Of a stretch of DNA of 64,000 nt, positions 43,459-53,800 are shown in pieces. The DNA is from Bacteroides muris (ex Afrizal et al. 2022) (GTDB lineage Bacteria > Bacteroidota > Bacteroidia > Bacteroidales > Bacteroidaceae). The stretch covers positions 1 to 64,000 of the forward strand of contig NZ_SRYZ01000016.1 in the NCBI RefSeq assembly GCF_004793475.1, in the 5' to 3' direction. The position numbers were made by a program, and so were the translations under genes. The notes beneath the pieces are model-generated. The model was not told the origin of the DNA. It worked only from the letters and a program-made list of their open reading frames with translations, and did not search any database. Each line of letters begins with the position of its first letter. The first letter of the stretch is position 1.

Positions 43459-43531
43459 CCCTATTCAGTCGTATACTGAGCCTATTTCAGTCGTATACTG
43501 AATAGGGTTCAGTATACGACTGAAATAGGCT
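43459..43531 (+). terminator. Large inverted repeat with alternative hairpins after the menA operon
   Basis: Arms of 24 nt at 43479-43502 and 43508-43531 are perfect inverted copies (loop TAGGG), followed by TTATTTATA. A third partial copy at 43459-43478 (CCCTATTCAG...) can pair instead with CTGAATAGGG at 43498-43507, overlapping the first hairpin. So at least two exclusive folds exist. It may be a bidirectional terminator or a regulatory switch for the aminotransferase gene 110 bp downstream. Confidence 0.55.
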
Positions 43532-43641
43532 TTATTTATATATACTGATAATCAGGTAGTTGTAAATCAGCTTTCGGGTGGTATAAAAACAAAACAAATT
43601 GATTCGTTGAATTAGTGAAACTACAATAAAAAAACAAGCAT

Positions 43642-44811
43642 ATGACTTACAATTTTGATGAAGTAATAGAGCGCCGTGGTACCGACTCCGTGAAATGGGA
43701 TGGCGTGAAGAATGTATGGGGGCGCGATGACCTCCTCCCCATGTGGGTGGCGGATATGGATTTCCGCACGCCTCCGTTTGTGATGGAAGCCTTGCGGAAG
43801 CGCCTTGAGCATGAGGTGCTGGGCTATACGTCTGCGTGCGAGGAGTGGTACACTTCCATTTGCGGCTGGCTCAGTCGTCGCCACGGTTGGAACGTCACTC
43901 GCGAGATGCTGACGTTTGTACCCGGCATTGTCCGCGGTCAAGCCTTCGCATTGCAATGTTTCACCAATCCCGGTGACCGGGTGATGGTGATGCCTCCCGT
44001 CTATCATCCCTTCTTCCTGGTGACGCAGCGCATGGGGCGTGAAGTGGTCTATTCTCCGCTTGACCTGAAAGACGGACATTATCAAATTGATTTCGACCGC
44101 TTCCGTAAGGATATACAAGGATGCAAAGTATTGATTCTCTGCAATCCCCATAACCCGGGCGGGCGTGTATGGACGGTGGAAGAACTGAAGCGGATAGCCG
44201 ACATCTGTAAGGAAAGCAATACATTCGTCATTTCCGACGAGATACATGCCGACTTGACTTTGCCGCCTTATAAGCATCATCCGTTTGCCACGGTTTCAGA
44301 AGCTGCGGCACAGAACTCCCTCACCTTCATGGCCCCCAGCAAAGCATTCAATATGCCGGGATTGGGAAGTTCGTACGCCATTATCCTCAATGAAGACATC
44401 CGCCACCGTTTTCAAGGGTTCATGGAAGCAGGCGAGTTCTGCGAGGGACACATGTTGGCCTATATCGGTGCGGCGGCTGCCTATATGCATGGTGAGGAGT
44501 GGTTGGAACAGCTGCTGGACTATATAAAGGGCAATATCGACTTCACGGAGAACTACCTGCGCGAGCATATTCCGGGCATCGGCATGATACGTCCGCAGGC
44601 TTCCTATCTGATTTATCTGGACTGCCGGGGATTAGGGCTGACTCAGAAGGAACTGGTGCGGCTGTTTGTGGACAAGGCGCATCTGGCACTGAATGACGGA
44701 ACCATGTTCGGTGAACCGGGCAGGGGCTTTATGCGGTTGAATATCGGTTGCCCGCGTTCGGTACTGGAGCAGGCATTGAAGCAACTGGAAGCTGCGGTTG
44801 CAGGCAGATGA
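43642..44811 (+). CDS. PatB/MalY-type PLP aminotransferase (probable cystathionine beta-lyase)
   Basis: 389 residues of fold-type I aminotransferase. Early MWVADMDFRTPPFVMEAL is typical of the MalY/PatB class. LILCNPHNPGGRVWTVEEL and VISDEIHADLTL bind the pyridine ring, and FMAPSKAFNMPGLGSSYA carries the Schiff-base Lys (about residue 234). The C-terminal RLNIGCPRSVLEQAL holds the carboxylate-binding Arg. PatB/MalY enzymes cleave C-S bonds of cystathionine or cysteine conjugates, giving homocysteine or H2S plus pyruvate. Cytosolic. A long inverted repeat lies upstream. Confidence 0.88.
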   Translation: MTYNFDEVIERRGTDSVKWDGVKNVWGRDDLLPMWVADMDFRTPPFVMEALRKRLEHEVLGYTSACEEWYTSICGWLSRRHGWNVTREMLTFVPGIVRGQAFALQCFTNPGDRVMVMPPVYHPFFLVTQRMGREVVYSPLDLKDGHYQIDFDRFRKDIQGCKVLILCNPHNPGGRVWTVEELKRIADICKESNTFVISDEIHADLTLPPYKHHPFATVSEAAAQNSLTFMAPSKAFNMPGLGSSYAIILNEDIRHRFQGFMEAGEFCEGHMLAYIGAAAAYMHGEEWLEQLLDYIKGNIDFTENYLREHIPGIGMIRPQASYLIYLDCRGLGLTQKELVRLFVDKAHLALNDGTMFGEPGRGFMRLNIGCPRSVLEQALKQLEAAVAGR

Positions 44812-44925
44812 CAACTGCGTTTGACGGATTGAATAAAGAATGATTTAGACAGAAGAACATAGGAACAAAAACATAAGAACAGAAGGAAAAAAATGTTCTT
44901 TTGTCTGAAAACACATCTCCTATAT

Positions 44926-46560
44926 ATGAATCGATTACCTTTCCTGGGACTGTTGTTTGCATTGCTGTGCCTCGTTTCCTGCCGGCAGATGAACGATGTG
45001 CGTCTGCTGTATCTGGCAGAAGAGCAAGTGGAAATGAATGTGGACAGCATTTCTGCGTTGCTGTCGCAGATAGAGAAACCCTCGCAGCTCTCGGGTGAAG
45101 AGCGGTTGTTGTATGGATGGCTGAATGCCTATGTGCACTGTAAGCGGAAAAACTCGATGACGGAAGATTCCCTGATATTGCCTGCTTCCGATTATTATGC
45201 TTTTTGCAACGACACAGCGAAGAACCTGCTCTCCTACCAACTGAAGGCCTGGTATTGGCATTGGCTGAAAAAGCACGGACAGTGTATGGCTGCCATTGAC
45301 AGTGGCATAGCTCTTGCCAAAGCCTTGCAGGATACCGGAAGAATGGCTGATATGCTGAGTGATAAGGCATATTGGTATGTGTACGTCTGGAAAGATTATG
45401 AGAAAGCCATAGAAACTTTCCGTGCTGCCATAGCCCTGAATGCAAAGGCCGAGAACTTCTTCTCCATGGGTATTGCCCTGGGGCTGAATAAGAATGATTC
45501 TGCACCTTATTACATGGAGCGTAGCATAGGATTGGCAATGCAGTCGGGAGATACTAACCGGATAGTGCATTATCTGCGCAATTATGCCCAGTTGCAGGCC
45601 TATTCCTTTGATGAACCTTCCGGTGCGATAGCTACTATTCGCCGTATGGAACAGTATGTCGTCGATCCGGTGCAGTTGCGTATGGGAGATTTGGTAAAAG
45701 TGGAGGTGTTCCTGAAAGAAGGACTGATTGATTCGGCAGAATACTATTTGAATAAGGAGAGAGAACACAGTGAAGGCAGGAACAGGTTTCTGACGGAAGA
45801 GAATATGGTGGCAGTATACAGGGCATTGATAGATTATACACGTTACCGTACGTTTGATGTGCTGGATGTGGCTCGTTATAACGATTCTGTGGCCAATGCC
45901 CTTACCGCAGTGCAAAGCACAGTCCGGCGTAAGGATGAGTCGAAGGAGACGCTTTCGCAAGCCAACCTGATTCTGACGGTGGAACGGAAGCAGGCACAGT
46001 TGAATTTGTTGCTGGCACTGTTGGTACTGGTACTTGCGGGTGGCGGTGCATTTCTTTATGTCCGTAACCGGCGCGATAGGCTGATTGAAGCGGAGGAACG
46101 GGCAGAAACGTTGACCCGGTTGCTGGAGGATGCGACAAAGAGCCGGTCGGAAGAGGAGGACGGACAGTTCTTCCGTAAAATACTGTTGCAGCAATTGGGC
46201 ATGATTCGGCTGGTGGCTAAACAGCCCACCTCGCAGAACCGGGAACTGCTTCGCCGCATTTCCGGTATTACCAGCCATGAACTGCCGGTAGAGAGCTTGC
46301 TGGTTTGGGAGGATTTGTACCCCATCATAGACCGGATTTATGATAACTTCTACACAAAAATGAACAGCCGTTTCGGTGATGTGCTCATCGACAAGGAGAA
46401 ACAGCTTTGCTGTCTGCTTTGTGCGGACTTCTCGACGAAGGAGATTAGTGTGGTGACACAACAAAGCATTCCCACCATCTACCAACGGAAAACGACTATC
46501 CGCAAGAAGCTGGGGATGGGAGAGAAAGAGGGCATTGTAGAGTTTATGAAGAGCATATAG
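44926..46560 (+). CDS. TPR membrane regulator with LuxR-like HTH
   Basis: About 544 residues from the ATG at 44926, which leads into FLGLLFALLCLVSCRQ (lipobox-like Cys). A TPR-type helical region spans about residues 60-340, then a membrane segment (LNLLLALLVLVLAGGGAFLYV) and a coiled coil. The C-terminus KEKQLCCLLCADFSTKEISV and IYQRKTTIRKKLGMGEKEGI resembles a LuxR-type HTH. Same design as the protein at 27060. It precedes an outer-membrane receptor gene whose promoter has 21-bp spaced repeats directly upstream of -33, a likely target. Confidence 0.75.
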   Translation: MNRLPFLGLLFALLCLVSCRQMNDVRLLYLAEEQVEMNVDSISALLSQIEKPSQLSGEERLLYGWLNAYVHCKRKNSMTEDSLILPASDYYAFCNDTAKNLLSYQLKAWYWHWLKKHGQCMAAIDSGIALAKALQDTGRMADMLSDKAYWYVYVWKDYEKAIETFRAAIALNAKAENFFSMGIALGLNKNDSAPYYMERSIGLAMQSGDTNRIVHYLRNYAQLQAYSFDEPSGAIATIRRMEQYVVDPVQLRMGDLVKVEVFLKEGLIDSAEYYLNKEREHSEGRNRFLTEENMVAVYRALIDYTRYRTFDVLDVARYNDSVANALTAVQSTVRRKDESKETLSQANLILTVERKQAQLNLLLALLVLVLAGGGAFLYVRNRRDRLIEAEERAETLTRLLEDATKSRSEEEDGQFFRKILLQQLGMIRLVAKQPTSQNRELLRRISGITSHELPVESLLVWEDLYPIIDRIYDNFYTKMNSRFGDVLIDKEKQLCCLLCADFSTKEISVVTQQSIPTIYQRKTTIRKKLGMGEKEGIVEFMKSI

Positions 46561-46574
46561 ACCGGAAAAGGCCT

Positions 46575-46688
46575 GATATAGACTATTGCAAATTTAAAGT
46601 GTTCATATACAGTGATTTGTGGTCTGAAAATATAGACTTTTTATTCCTCGATATAGACCGTTTGAGGCATGTTTTACCCCTACTTTTG
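46575..46688 (+). promoter_or_regulatory. Promoter of the OMP gene with 21-bp spaced activator-like repeats
   Basis: -33 TTTG (46661-46664) and -7 TACTTTTG (46681-46688) are spaced 20 bp apart, matching the Bacteroides consensus. Just upstream lie AATATAGAC (46629-46637) and GATATAGAC (46650-46658), 21 bp apart, and a further GATATAGAC at 46575-46583. The proximal copy ends 2 bp before the -33 box, as expected for an activator site on one face of the helix. Confidence 0.65.
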
Positions 46689-46732
46689 CATCAGTGAAAT
46701 ACAAAAGGTGAAACATTAAAATCAAACGCATA

Positions 46733-49138
46733 ATGAAAAAGAATCTACTGAACAACGTTAGAAAAAGAGTGATGGTATGGATGGCCTTGGCAAGTATGGC
46801 CACTTTCCTTTCCGCCCAGACTTATCGGCTTTCCGGTTGTGTGCAGGACGAGAACCGCCAACCGGTAGAGGTGGCGAATGTGCTGCTGAAGCAGGCAAAG
46901 GACAGCACCTATATTACCGGCATGCTGACCGACACACAAGGCTGTTTCTCTTTTGACCGGCCACAGGGAGAATACTTGCTGCATATCACCCTTATCGGGA
47001 GTGAAGACCTCTACCTGCCCGTTGTGCTGCGAGGAAACAAAAACGTTGGCGAATTGACATTGAAATCTTCTTCCGCCTCGCTGGACGAAGTGACCGTTAC
47101 GGCCGCGCGTCCCGTTATCAAGCGTCTGGTGGATAGGGTAGTGTTCGATGCACATAATACCATAGCCTCTGCCGGAGGCAGTGCACTCGACCTTCTGCGT
47201 GAAGTGCCCGGTCTGCAGGTTGGACAAAACAGCATTGGTATTATAGGTAAAGGGGGGATTAGGGTTTATATCAACGACCGTGAGACGAAGCTGTCGGGGG
47301 ATGAACTGATAGATTACCTCCGTTCCTATGACGCCTCCCAGATACTGAAGGTGGAGGTGATTACCACGCCTCCGTCCAAGTACGATGCCGCCGGAAATGC
47401 AGGCATCATCAATATTCGCTTGAAGTCACGTCCCAAAGATTACGTGGGTGGTACGGCTTCCGCTTCCTACAGCGCTGGTGAAAAGGACAATTACGGATAT
47501 GGCGGGGTAAGCCTGAACCTCAGCAAGGGGCGCGTGTCATCCTTCCTCAACGGGGGTACTACGCAGGGCAACTATGAGACGCGTGAGAAGAATTACCGCT
47601 ATTTTCCGCAGAACATCTGGAACAGCCGTGCCGACTACACCAATTACATGAATAGCTTCTACCTTCAGGGAGGTGTGGATGTATCGTTGGAACGGGACTG
47701 GAGTGCAGGTATGCAGGCCATCTATAATCACAGTGCCCCCAAACCGGGCAACGCCCTTTCATGGACGGAAGTTTACGATGCCTCTACCGCCGTACTGGAT
47801 TCTCTGCTGTACTCCAACAGTGACAAGGATACTGGTTCCGACCGCCTCAATCTGAACTTCCATACCGATAAGGTCTGGGATGACAAAGGCAAGAAAATGA
47901 CTTGGGATGTGGATTACCTGCGTGACAACCGGGACGAAAATATGGGCTTTCTCTCGAAAACCCTCCTGCCTGACGGTACGGAGATTCCGGGTACAAACTT
48001 CGATTACAACTATCTGCAACATCGCAAGGTGGATGTAGTCTCCTCCGCTCTTGATTTCATCCTTCCTTTTGAAAAGTACAAGATAACGGCAGGTGCCAAG
48101 GTCTCCTTTACCAACACTCGCAACGGTATCAATTACGATACGTCGGACCCTACGCTGGTGCAGGATGATTATTTCCGTTACAAGGAGCAAATCTATGCCT
48201 TATATGCTGATTATAGCCGTGAATATTCCGAACGTTTTTCCATGCAGTTGGGCTTGCGTATGGAGCACACCCGCACTACCGGTATTTCCGAAGCGAAGGA
48301 TACGGAGGACAAGCACGACTATACGCGCTTGTTCCCTACTGTCTATCTGCTTTATTCGCCTACAGACGGGAATGCGCTGAACTTCAGTTTCTCCAACCGC
48401 ATCTCCCGTCCGTCGCAGAATATGGTCAATCCTTTTCCGTTCTATCAGAACAAATATACGTATGCCTGCGGGCGTGAGGACTTGAAACCCAGCTACACTT
48501 ACAATGCAGAACTGGGATATACGTTGAAGAACAACTTCAATGTTTCCGCTTATTATTCTTATTCGGACGATGTATTCTTCCAGGTTGTGGACTTGGATGC
48601 CGAAACGAATGTGACTTCTTTCCTTTGGGAGAATTTCATGAAGACGCATGCTTTCGGGCTTAACAATTCGTACACTTTCCGTACCAAATGGCTGCAAGCT
48701 TACGCCCAGCATGGAGTGAGCTATCGCCGGACTACCTCCAGCGCTGTCACCACCTCTCCCGAGGAGAAAGGATGGGCTTATGACGCCAGTCTGCGCAACA
48801 CTTTCTTCTTCAATGAAAAGAAGACTCTTCTGGCTACGTTGTCCGGTTCCTATTCTTCCCGTCAGTATCAGGGCATCTATCTGATGAGCCCCACTTACAG
48901 CGTCAGTGCAAGTATGCTTTACCGGTTGTTGGACAATAAGCTCAGCCTCAGCCTGAATGTCAACAATCTGTTTGTCAGCCATTCCAAATTGGAAACCATG
49001 TCCAACGGGCTGAAGATAATTGCCGACAATCAGTTTGCCTTTACCAGTTTCCGTATCGGTGTATCCTATACTTTCGGTGGTGATATACGTAGCAAGGGCC
49101 AGCGGAACAGTAACGAGGATATTCAGAGGAGGCTATAA
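46733..49138 (+). CDS. TonB-dependent-receptor-like outer-membrane beta-barrel protein
   Basis: 801 residues. Signal peptide to about residue 28 (ATFLSAQ). A carboxypeptidase-regulatory-like domain (YRLSGCVQDENRQPVEVANV) is followed by a plug-like region (VTVTAARPVIKRLVDRVVFD; GGIRVYINDRETKLSGDELI) and a long barrel ending in RIGVSYTFGGD. This matches the outer-membrane beta-barrel family of Bacteroidetes related to TonB-dependent receptors. No SusD partner adjoins, so uptake of a peptide or metal complex is as likely as glycan. Expression is probably controlled by the preceding TPR/HTH regulator. Confidence 0.85.
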   Translation: MKKNLLNNVRKRVMVWMALASMATFLSAQTYRLSGCVQDENRQPVEVANVLLKQAKDSTYITGMLTDTQGCFSFDRPQGEYLLHITLIGSEDLYLPVVLRGNKNVGELTLKSSSASLDEVTVTAARPVIKRLVDRVVFDAHNTIASAGGSALDLLREVPGLQVGQNSIGIIGKGGIRVYINDRETKLSGDELIDYLRSYDASQILKVEVITTPPSKYDAAGNAGIINIRLKSRPKDYVGGTASASYSAGEKDNYGYGGVSLNLSKGRVSSFLNGGTTQGNYETREKNYRYFPQNIWNSRADYTNYMNSFYLQGGVDVSLERDWSAGMQAIYNHSAPKPGNALSWTEVYDASTAVLDSLLYSNSDKDTGSDRLNLNFHTDKVWDDKGKKMTWDVDYLRDNRDENMGFLSKTLLPDGTEIPGTNFDYNYLQHRKVDVVSSALDFILPFEKYKITAGAKVSFTNTRNGINYDTSDPTLVQDDYFRYKEQIYALYADYSREYSERFSMQLGLRMEHTRTTGISEAKDTEDKHDYTRLFPTVYLLYSPTDGNALNFSFSNRISRPSQNMVNPFPFYQNKYTYACGREDLKPSYTYNAELGYTLKNNFNVSAYYSYSDDVFFQVVDLDAETNVTSFLWENFMKTHAFGLNNSYTFRTKWLQAYAQHGVSYRRTTSSAVTTSPEEKGWAYDASLRNTFFFNEKKTLLATLSGSYSSRQYQGIYLMSPTYSVSASMLYRLLDNKLSLSLNVNNLFVSHSKLETMSNGLKIIADNQFAFTSFRIGVSYTFGGDIRSKGQRNSNEDIQRRL

Positions 49139-49194
49139 TGCGGAAAGGATGCTACCCGGTTTCTCCCTTTTGCTGCTAAGTAAGAGATTGTCGT

Positions 49195-50748
49195 TCATTG
49201 TGGAGCGTTATTGTATAGGCTTTCTAATGTATATGAAGAATCATTGGAGAAATACCCTTTGGTCATGACATCTATCACATCCTTTCCATTGTTGACATAA
49301 GTTCCTGTGGCGTGATTCATCAGCCCGGAACATTCCCGTCCGGCGCCGGCATTGCCGTTGTCCCAATAGAATACGGCCATGCCATTGGTGCGTGCAGCTT
49401 TGCATACATATTCCAGGTAGTATTTGCGGAATGCTTCAGAACGGTTGTTGTTGCGGTGTACGCACCCCATTTCTCCAATGTATACGGGAATCCCTTTTTC
49501 TACGTAAGCGGTTCTTAGTGCTGCAAAGATTTTCTCAAGATGCTCTTCGTCTCCCCATTTCTCTTTTTTGCTGAGGGCGCCGGTGTGTCCCCACTCTGCA
49601 AATTTATTTTCCAATGCGAAGTTGGCAGGGTCGTAGTAGTGTACCGATATTAACAGACGGTCTTTTGTCGGGTCTGTTGGGAGCTGCAGGTGTTTTATGG
49701 TAAGATCAGGGTTTGTGCAATAGCCGCTGATACCTAAGTAGCGGGTTGCATTGTTGCCGCCGGTGGCACGGACGGCATCTACAAAAACTTGTTGCCATTC
49801 ATTGAGTATGGCATATTGTTTGCCTCCATCGGTGGTGTTGGTGCCGGTACCCCATCTTCCGTCATGAATCTCATTGAGGCCTTCGAAAATTAGGAATTCG
49901 CCTTTGTTCTCGAAACGTTGGGCTATTTGTGTCCACATGGATTTGAGTTGCTCTTTGATGGCGTTATTTACGTCTTTGTTTCGTGCTGCTTCTACGATAT
50001 CAAGCCAGCGGTGCTCATCAAAACCGTCTTCGTGGATGTGGCGGTGTCCGTCGTGATGGATGTTGATAATGGCTTTCAGCCCGGCTCTTTCAGCATATTC
50101 CACCACTTCTGCCACGCGGTTCAGCCGGTCTGCGTCAATATGATAGTGCGGGGCTTCGCCTACTTTTCCCAACCAGGTAACGGGGATGCGGACTGATGTA
50201 AATCCGGCTTGTTTTACTTTCAAGAGTGTCTCTTGTGTAACTTTGCCGTTACCCCATGAAGTCTCGTCGGCTATTTCGTTTACATGAGCGTCAAGCTGGT
50301 TACCCAGATTCCATCCGAGCCCCAGCTCCCTTGCCACTTTTACGGCAGGCAGATTTTCGTCTATGGCAGGTTTGTTCTCTTGTTCATTATTTGCAGCTTG
50401 GGTGATGATGATGACGGTTTCCTTTTCACCGGCCGTGATAGTTATGCTGGCTTTACGCGCATTCCCTTTATTGGCTTCTGCTGTAAATGTAAATGACATA
50501 AGGTTATCGGAAGAAGTCTTTGATTTCGGTGTCATCCACTCGGCATTGGATTGGGCTGTTGCGACGGGATAGGATGAAACACGGATGGTTATTTCTCCAC
50601 CGGCAGCTGCGAGGTTCTGAGGGTATACACTTTTCACTGTGAGATAGGGCAACTCCTCTATGGAGGAATTGGAGCTGGAACAGGACAAAATGTTTATGGA
50701 CAATAGTATTGCCATTACATTCTTCAAGAAGATGAACTTTGTGCTCAT
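49195..50748 (-). CDS. GH5 endo-glucanase-type lipoprotein with BACON-like domain
   Basis: 517 residues. Lipobox SINILSCSSS (Cys about residue 23), then a BACON-like beta domain (about 30-118; GGEITIRVSSYP, ITITAGEKETVIIITQAA). The GH5 barrel starts at LGLGWNLGNQLDAH and includes VRIPVTWLGKVG, IINIHHDGH, FEGLNEIHDG (acid/base Glu about 293) and VYIGEMGCVH (nucleophile about Glu426). Layout is close to GH5 subfamily 4, which cuts beta-1,4-glucan, mixed-linkage glucan or xyloglucan. The lipid anchor suggests cell-surface endo-attack, releasing oligosaccharides for SusCD. Its promoter shares a repeat with susC. Confidence 0.88.
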   Translation of the reverse strand: MSTKFIFLKNVMAILLSINILSCSSSNSSIEELPYLTVKSVYPQNLAAAGGEITIRVSSYPVATAQSNAEWMTPKSKTSSDNLMSFTFTAEANKGNARKASITITAGEKETVIIITQAANNEQENKPAIDENLPAVKVARELGLGWNLGNQLDAHVNEIADETSWGNGKVTQETLLKVKQAGFTSVRIPVTWLGKVGEAPHYHIDADRLNRVAEVVEYAERAGLKAIINIHHDGHRHIHEDGFDEHRWLDIVEAARNKDVNNAIKEQLKSMWTQIAQRFENKGEFLIFEGLNEIHDGRWGTGTNTTDGGKQYAILNEWQQVFVDAVRATGGNNATRYLGISGYCTNPDLTIKHLQLPTDPTKDRLLISVHYYDPANFALENKFAEWGHTGALSKKEKWGDEEHLEKIFAALRTAYVEKGIPVYIGEMGCVHRNNNRSEAFRKYYLEYVCKAARTNGMAVFYWDNGNAGAGRECSGLMNHATGTYVNNGKDVIDVMTKGYFSNDSSYTLESLYNNAPQ

Positions 50749-50775
50749 AAAATCAGTTTTATAGGTTTATGGCGA

Positions 50776-50835
50776 CAAAGTTAGCGGTAATGGGGTTATG
50801 TATAGTTTGAAATTCTGCATATAGAGGTTTGAAAT
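50776..50835 (-). promoter_or_regulatory. GH5 promoter with HTCS-type direct repeat
   Basis: On the minus strand, ATTTCAAAC occurs twice (50835-50827 and 50813-50805, 22 bp apart) with TATATGCAG between. A perfect -7 box TAACTTTG follows (50783-50776). The proximal repeat ends near the expected -33 position. The same pattern and orientation are found at 54921-54978 before susC. Confidence 0.65.
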
Positions 50836-50843
50836 CCTACAAA

Positions 50844-53800
50844 TCAGCCTATATTCATTCTTTGCCCGGTGTATCGGCTGGGTTGGACACCGAAATATTT
50901 CTTGAATAGGGTGCTGAAATATTTGGAGTTCACAAAGCCCGTTTGTATGGAAACATCGGTCACCGGTATTCCTTGTTGCAGTAGGGCGGCAGCCTGCTCA
51001 AGGCGGATAATACGGATGAAATCTTGCGGGGTATGCCCGGTAAGAGCTTTCAGTCGTTCGTGGAAAAGAGTCCGGCACATGGCCATATCCCGGCAGAGTT
51101 GGTCAATGTCGAATTCAAAGTTACTTATGTTTTCTTTCACGATTTGAGTCGCTTTCTCTACAAAGGCACTGTCTGCACTATTGGGCATGCTGGATTGTAT
51201 AGTAGGCATTTCCTCAATAGTCTTGCTTGTTGGAAGGTCATGCCGCAGTGCAATCTGTGTGTAATATTGCCGCAGGCGTTTGCGGTTTTCTATTTGCGTC
51301 TGAATTTTGGCTTTCAGTATATCTATGTCAAAAGGCTTGGCTATGTAGTCATCGGCTCCTTTGTGCAGCCCTTCTATGATGGAGGTTCTGAAGGTCTTGG
51401 CAGTGAGCAGTATGACAGGTATGCCCGAAGTGGCAGGATTGCTTTTTATCCGGTTGCACATTTCGTCACCCTGCATGCCGGGCATCATTATATCGGACAA
51501 TACTAAACTGGGGTATTGCGTTTCCATATATTCCAATGCTTCTTGTGCATTAGATTTGTCTATGACGCAGTAAATAGGTTCAAATATGCGGCGCATATAG
51601 AGGCGGAGTTCGTCATTGTCTTCTACTATAAGCAATGTGTCTTTGTCCGAGTCGCAGAGTATGGGGGCTTCCATAGTGACAGGCCTTTCCATAGCAGGAG
51701 TGGCAACGGATGCCGCAGAATTTGTGATTGTAGCTTTATTGAGTATGAGCGTAAATTCCGAACCTTGATTCACGACGGAGCTAACCTTGATGTCGCCTTT
51801 CAACAAAGTGGCAAGCCGCTTGGCTTGCAATAGCCCCAGACCGATGCCCGGAGTACCGGAACTGATGGCATTGCTGGCACGGAAAAAGCTTGTGAACAGT
51901 TTCTTTTGTTCTTTTGGGGAGATGCCGATTCCGGTGTCACTCACGATAATCTTTACTTTGTCTGCTTCGGCTTTCGCTCTGATGCTGATTTTTCCTCCTG
52001 CAGGGGTATATTTTAGGGCATTGGATAAAAGGTTGGTGAGTATCCGGTTCAATAATTTCGTGTCGGCCCATACTCCCAACTGACAGTCGATGTTACTCGT
52101 CTGCAATGTTTTTTGTTGTTGCTGGCAGAGGGGTTGAAAGATGGTAAGGAGATTGTCTGTAATCTGTTTTAGCGGCACAGCTTCTATCTGGGGTTTCATG
52201 CTGGAATGATCTATCCGTTCAAAGTCAAGTAACTGTGATAATATATCCAATAGCTTGTTGAGATTGGAATGTGCCAGTCCGATAGACCGGACGGCATCTT
52301 CATGAAGTGTGGAGTCATGGCGTAGTTCGTCCAGAGGAGCCTTGACAAGTGTAAGTGGGGTACGGATATCATGGGCTATGCTTACGAAAAAGGCGATTTT
52401 TTCGTTCATATAGTGGCGTACCAACTGTTGTTGTTTACTTTTTATAACTGCTCCTATTATACCCCATAGTGTCATGATGTATAATATCCATGCCCACCAA
52501 GTGTTCCACCATGGCTGGCAGATTGTGATACACGTAGTCCGACTGCTCAGTATGAGTCCGCTATTGAGGCTGTATGAACGTATGCAAAGCCGGTATCTGC
52601 CTGGCGACACATTTGTGTAGCGCAGTTGTTCATTATTTCCCAGTTTGTTCCAGTTACGGTCGAATCCCTGAAGCATGTATTCGTATGCAATGTCTTCCTG
52701 ATAGCGGAAGCTTACAGACTCGAATCCCATTGTGAATGAATTATGGCGATATGATAAAATAATGGTGCTATCTGCCAGCATTTGCATGAGTTCTGGGCGC
52801 ATGCCCGCAGACTCCCTGGCATCTATATTGTCTATTCGGAAGTCGGTGAGTTGTAAGGATGGAGACTGATAGGAAGTCAGTGAAATGTGAGGCTTGAATA
52901 TCAGTACACCAGTGGTACTTCCCAGTGCTATGCGTCCGTCGGCTAAAAGAGTGGCTGCGGAACGGTTGTAGAACCTCGACATTACTTGCTCGAAATTCTG
53001 GTTGTATATCTGCATGGATGGCTGCGGAGGAAGGCATGCCAAACCGTGATCAGTAGTAATCCATAACATATTGCTATGGTCGATGAGCAAGGCACTCACA
53101 CGGTTGGACGGCAGACGCTGTTCGGTAGAGAATGCCTTTTTTTCAGCAGTTTGTAAGTTATATAAATAAAGGCCTCCACCGTCAGTTCCCAGCCAGACCT
53201 GCTCATCGTCTACGAATACTATGGATTGGATGAAAGCATTGAAGTCTTCTCCTTTATTGTCAGTACTCTTAAACAAATGTGTGGATGTTCCGGTCTGTTT
53301 GTTTATCAGTACCAGTCCGTCTACTGTACCTACAGCAATGGTATGTGCATCCTTTTGTGCTATGCAGCGTACTTTGATTACGTTGTGTAACTTCCATTGC
53401 CGGGTGGAGCATTCCAGTTGCAGCAACTGATTTTCCATTGTCCCTATCCATAAATCTCCGTCTGTATCAAACAGTACTGTAGAGAGGTAGTCGGATGGTA
53501 AGCTGCTATTGTCGCTAAGGTAATGGTGTAAAATTTCTCCCTGGCTGTTGAGAAGAAATACCCCATTACCATAAGTACCTGCAGCAATATTATCCTGAGA
53601 ATCAATGGAGATGCTTAATACCACATTACCTGCAAGTATCTGTCTGCATCGGTTATTTTGGGGATTGTATATGTTGATACCGTCATCGGTGGCAATCCAC
53701 AGTTCACCGTTGCGCTGCTCACAGAATGCATTTACATTGTCATCGGCTAAGGAGGGCTCTTCTCCTTTGTGATGTCTTAGTAAAGTGGTGGTGGTTTCTT

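Noticed and set aside
44935..46485. 516-codon minus-strand frame opposite the TPR regulator at 44926
   Set aside because: Antisense shadow; the plus strand shows lipobox, TPR, membrane segment and HTH in order.
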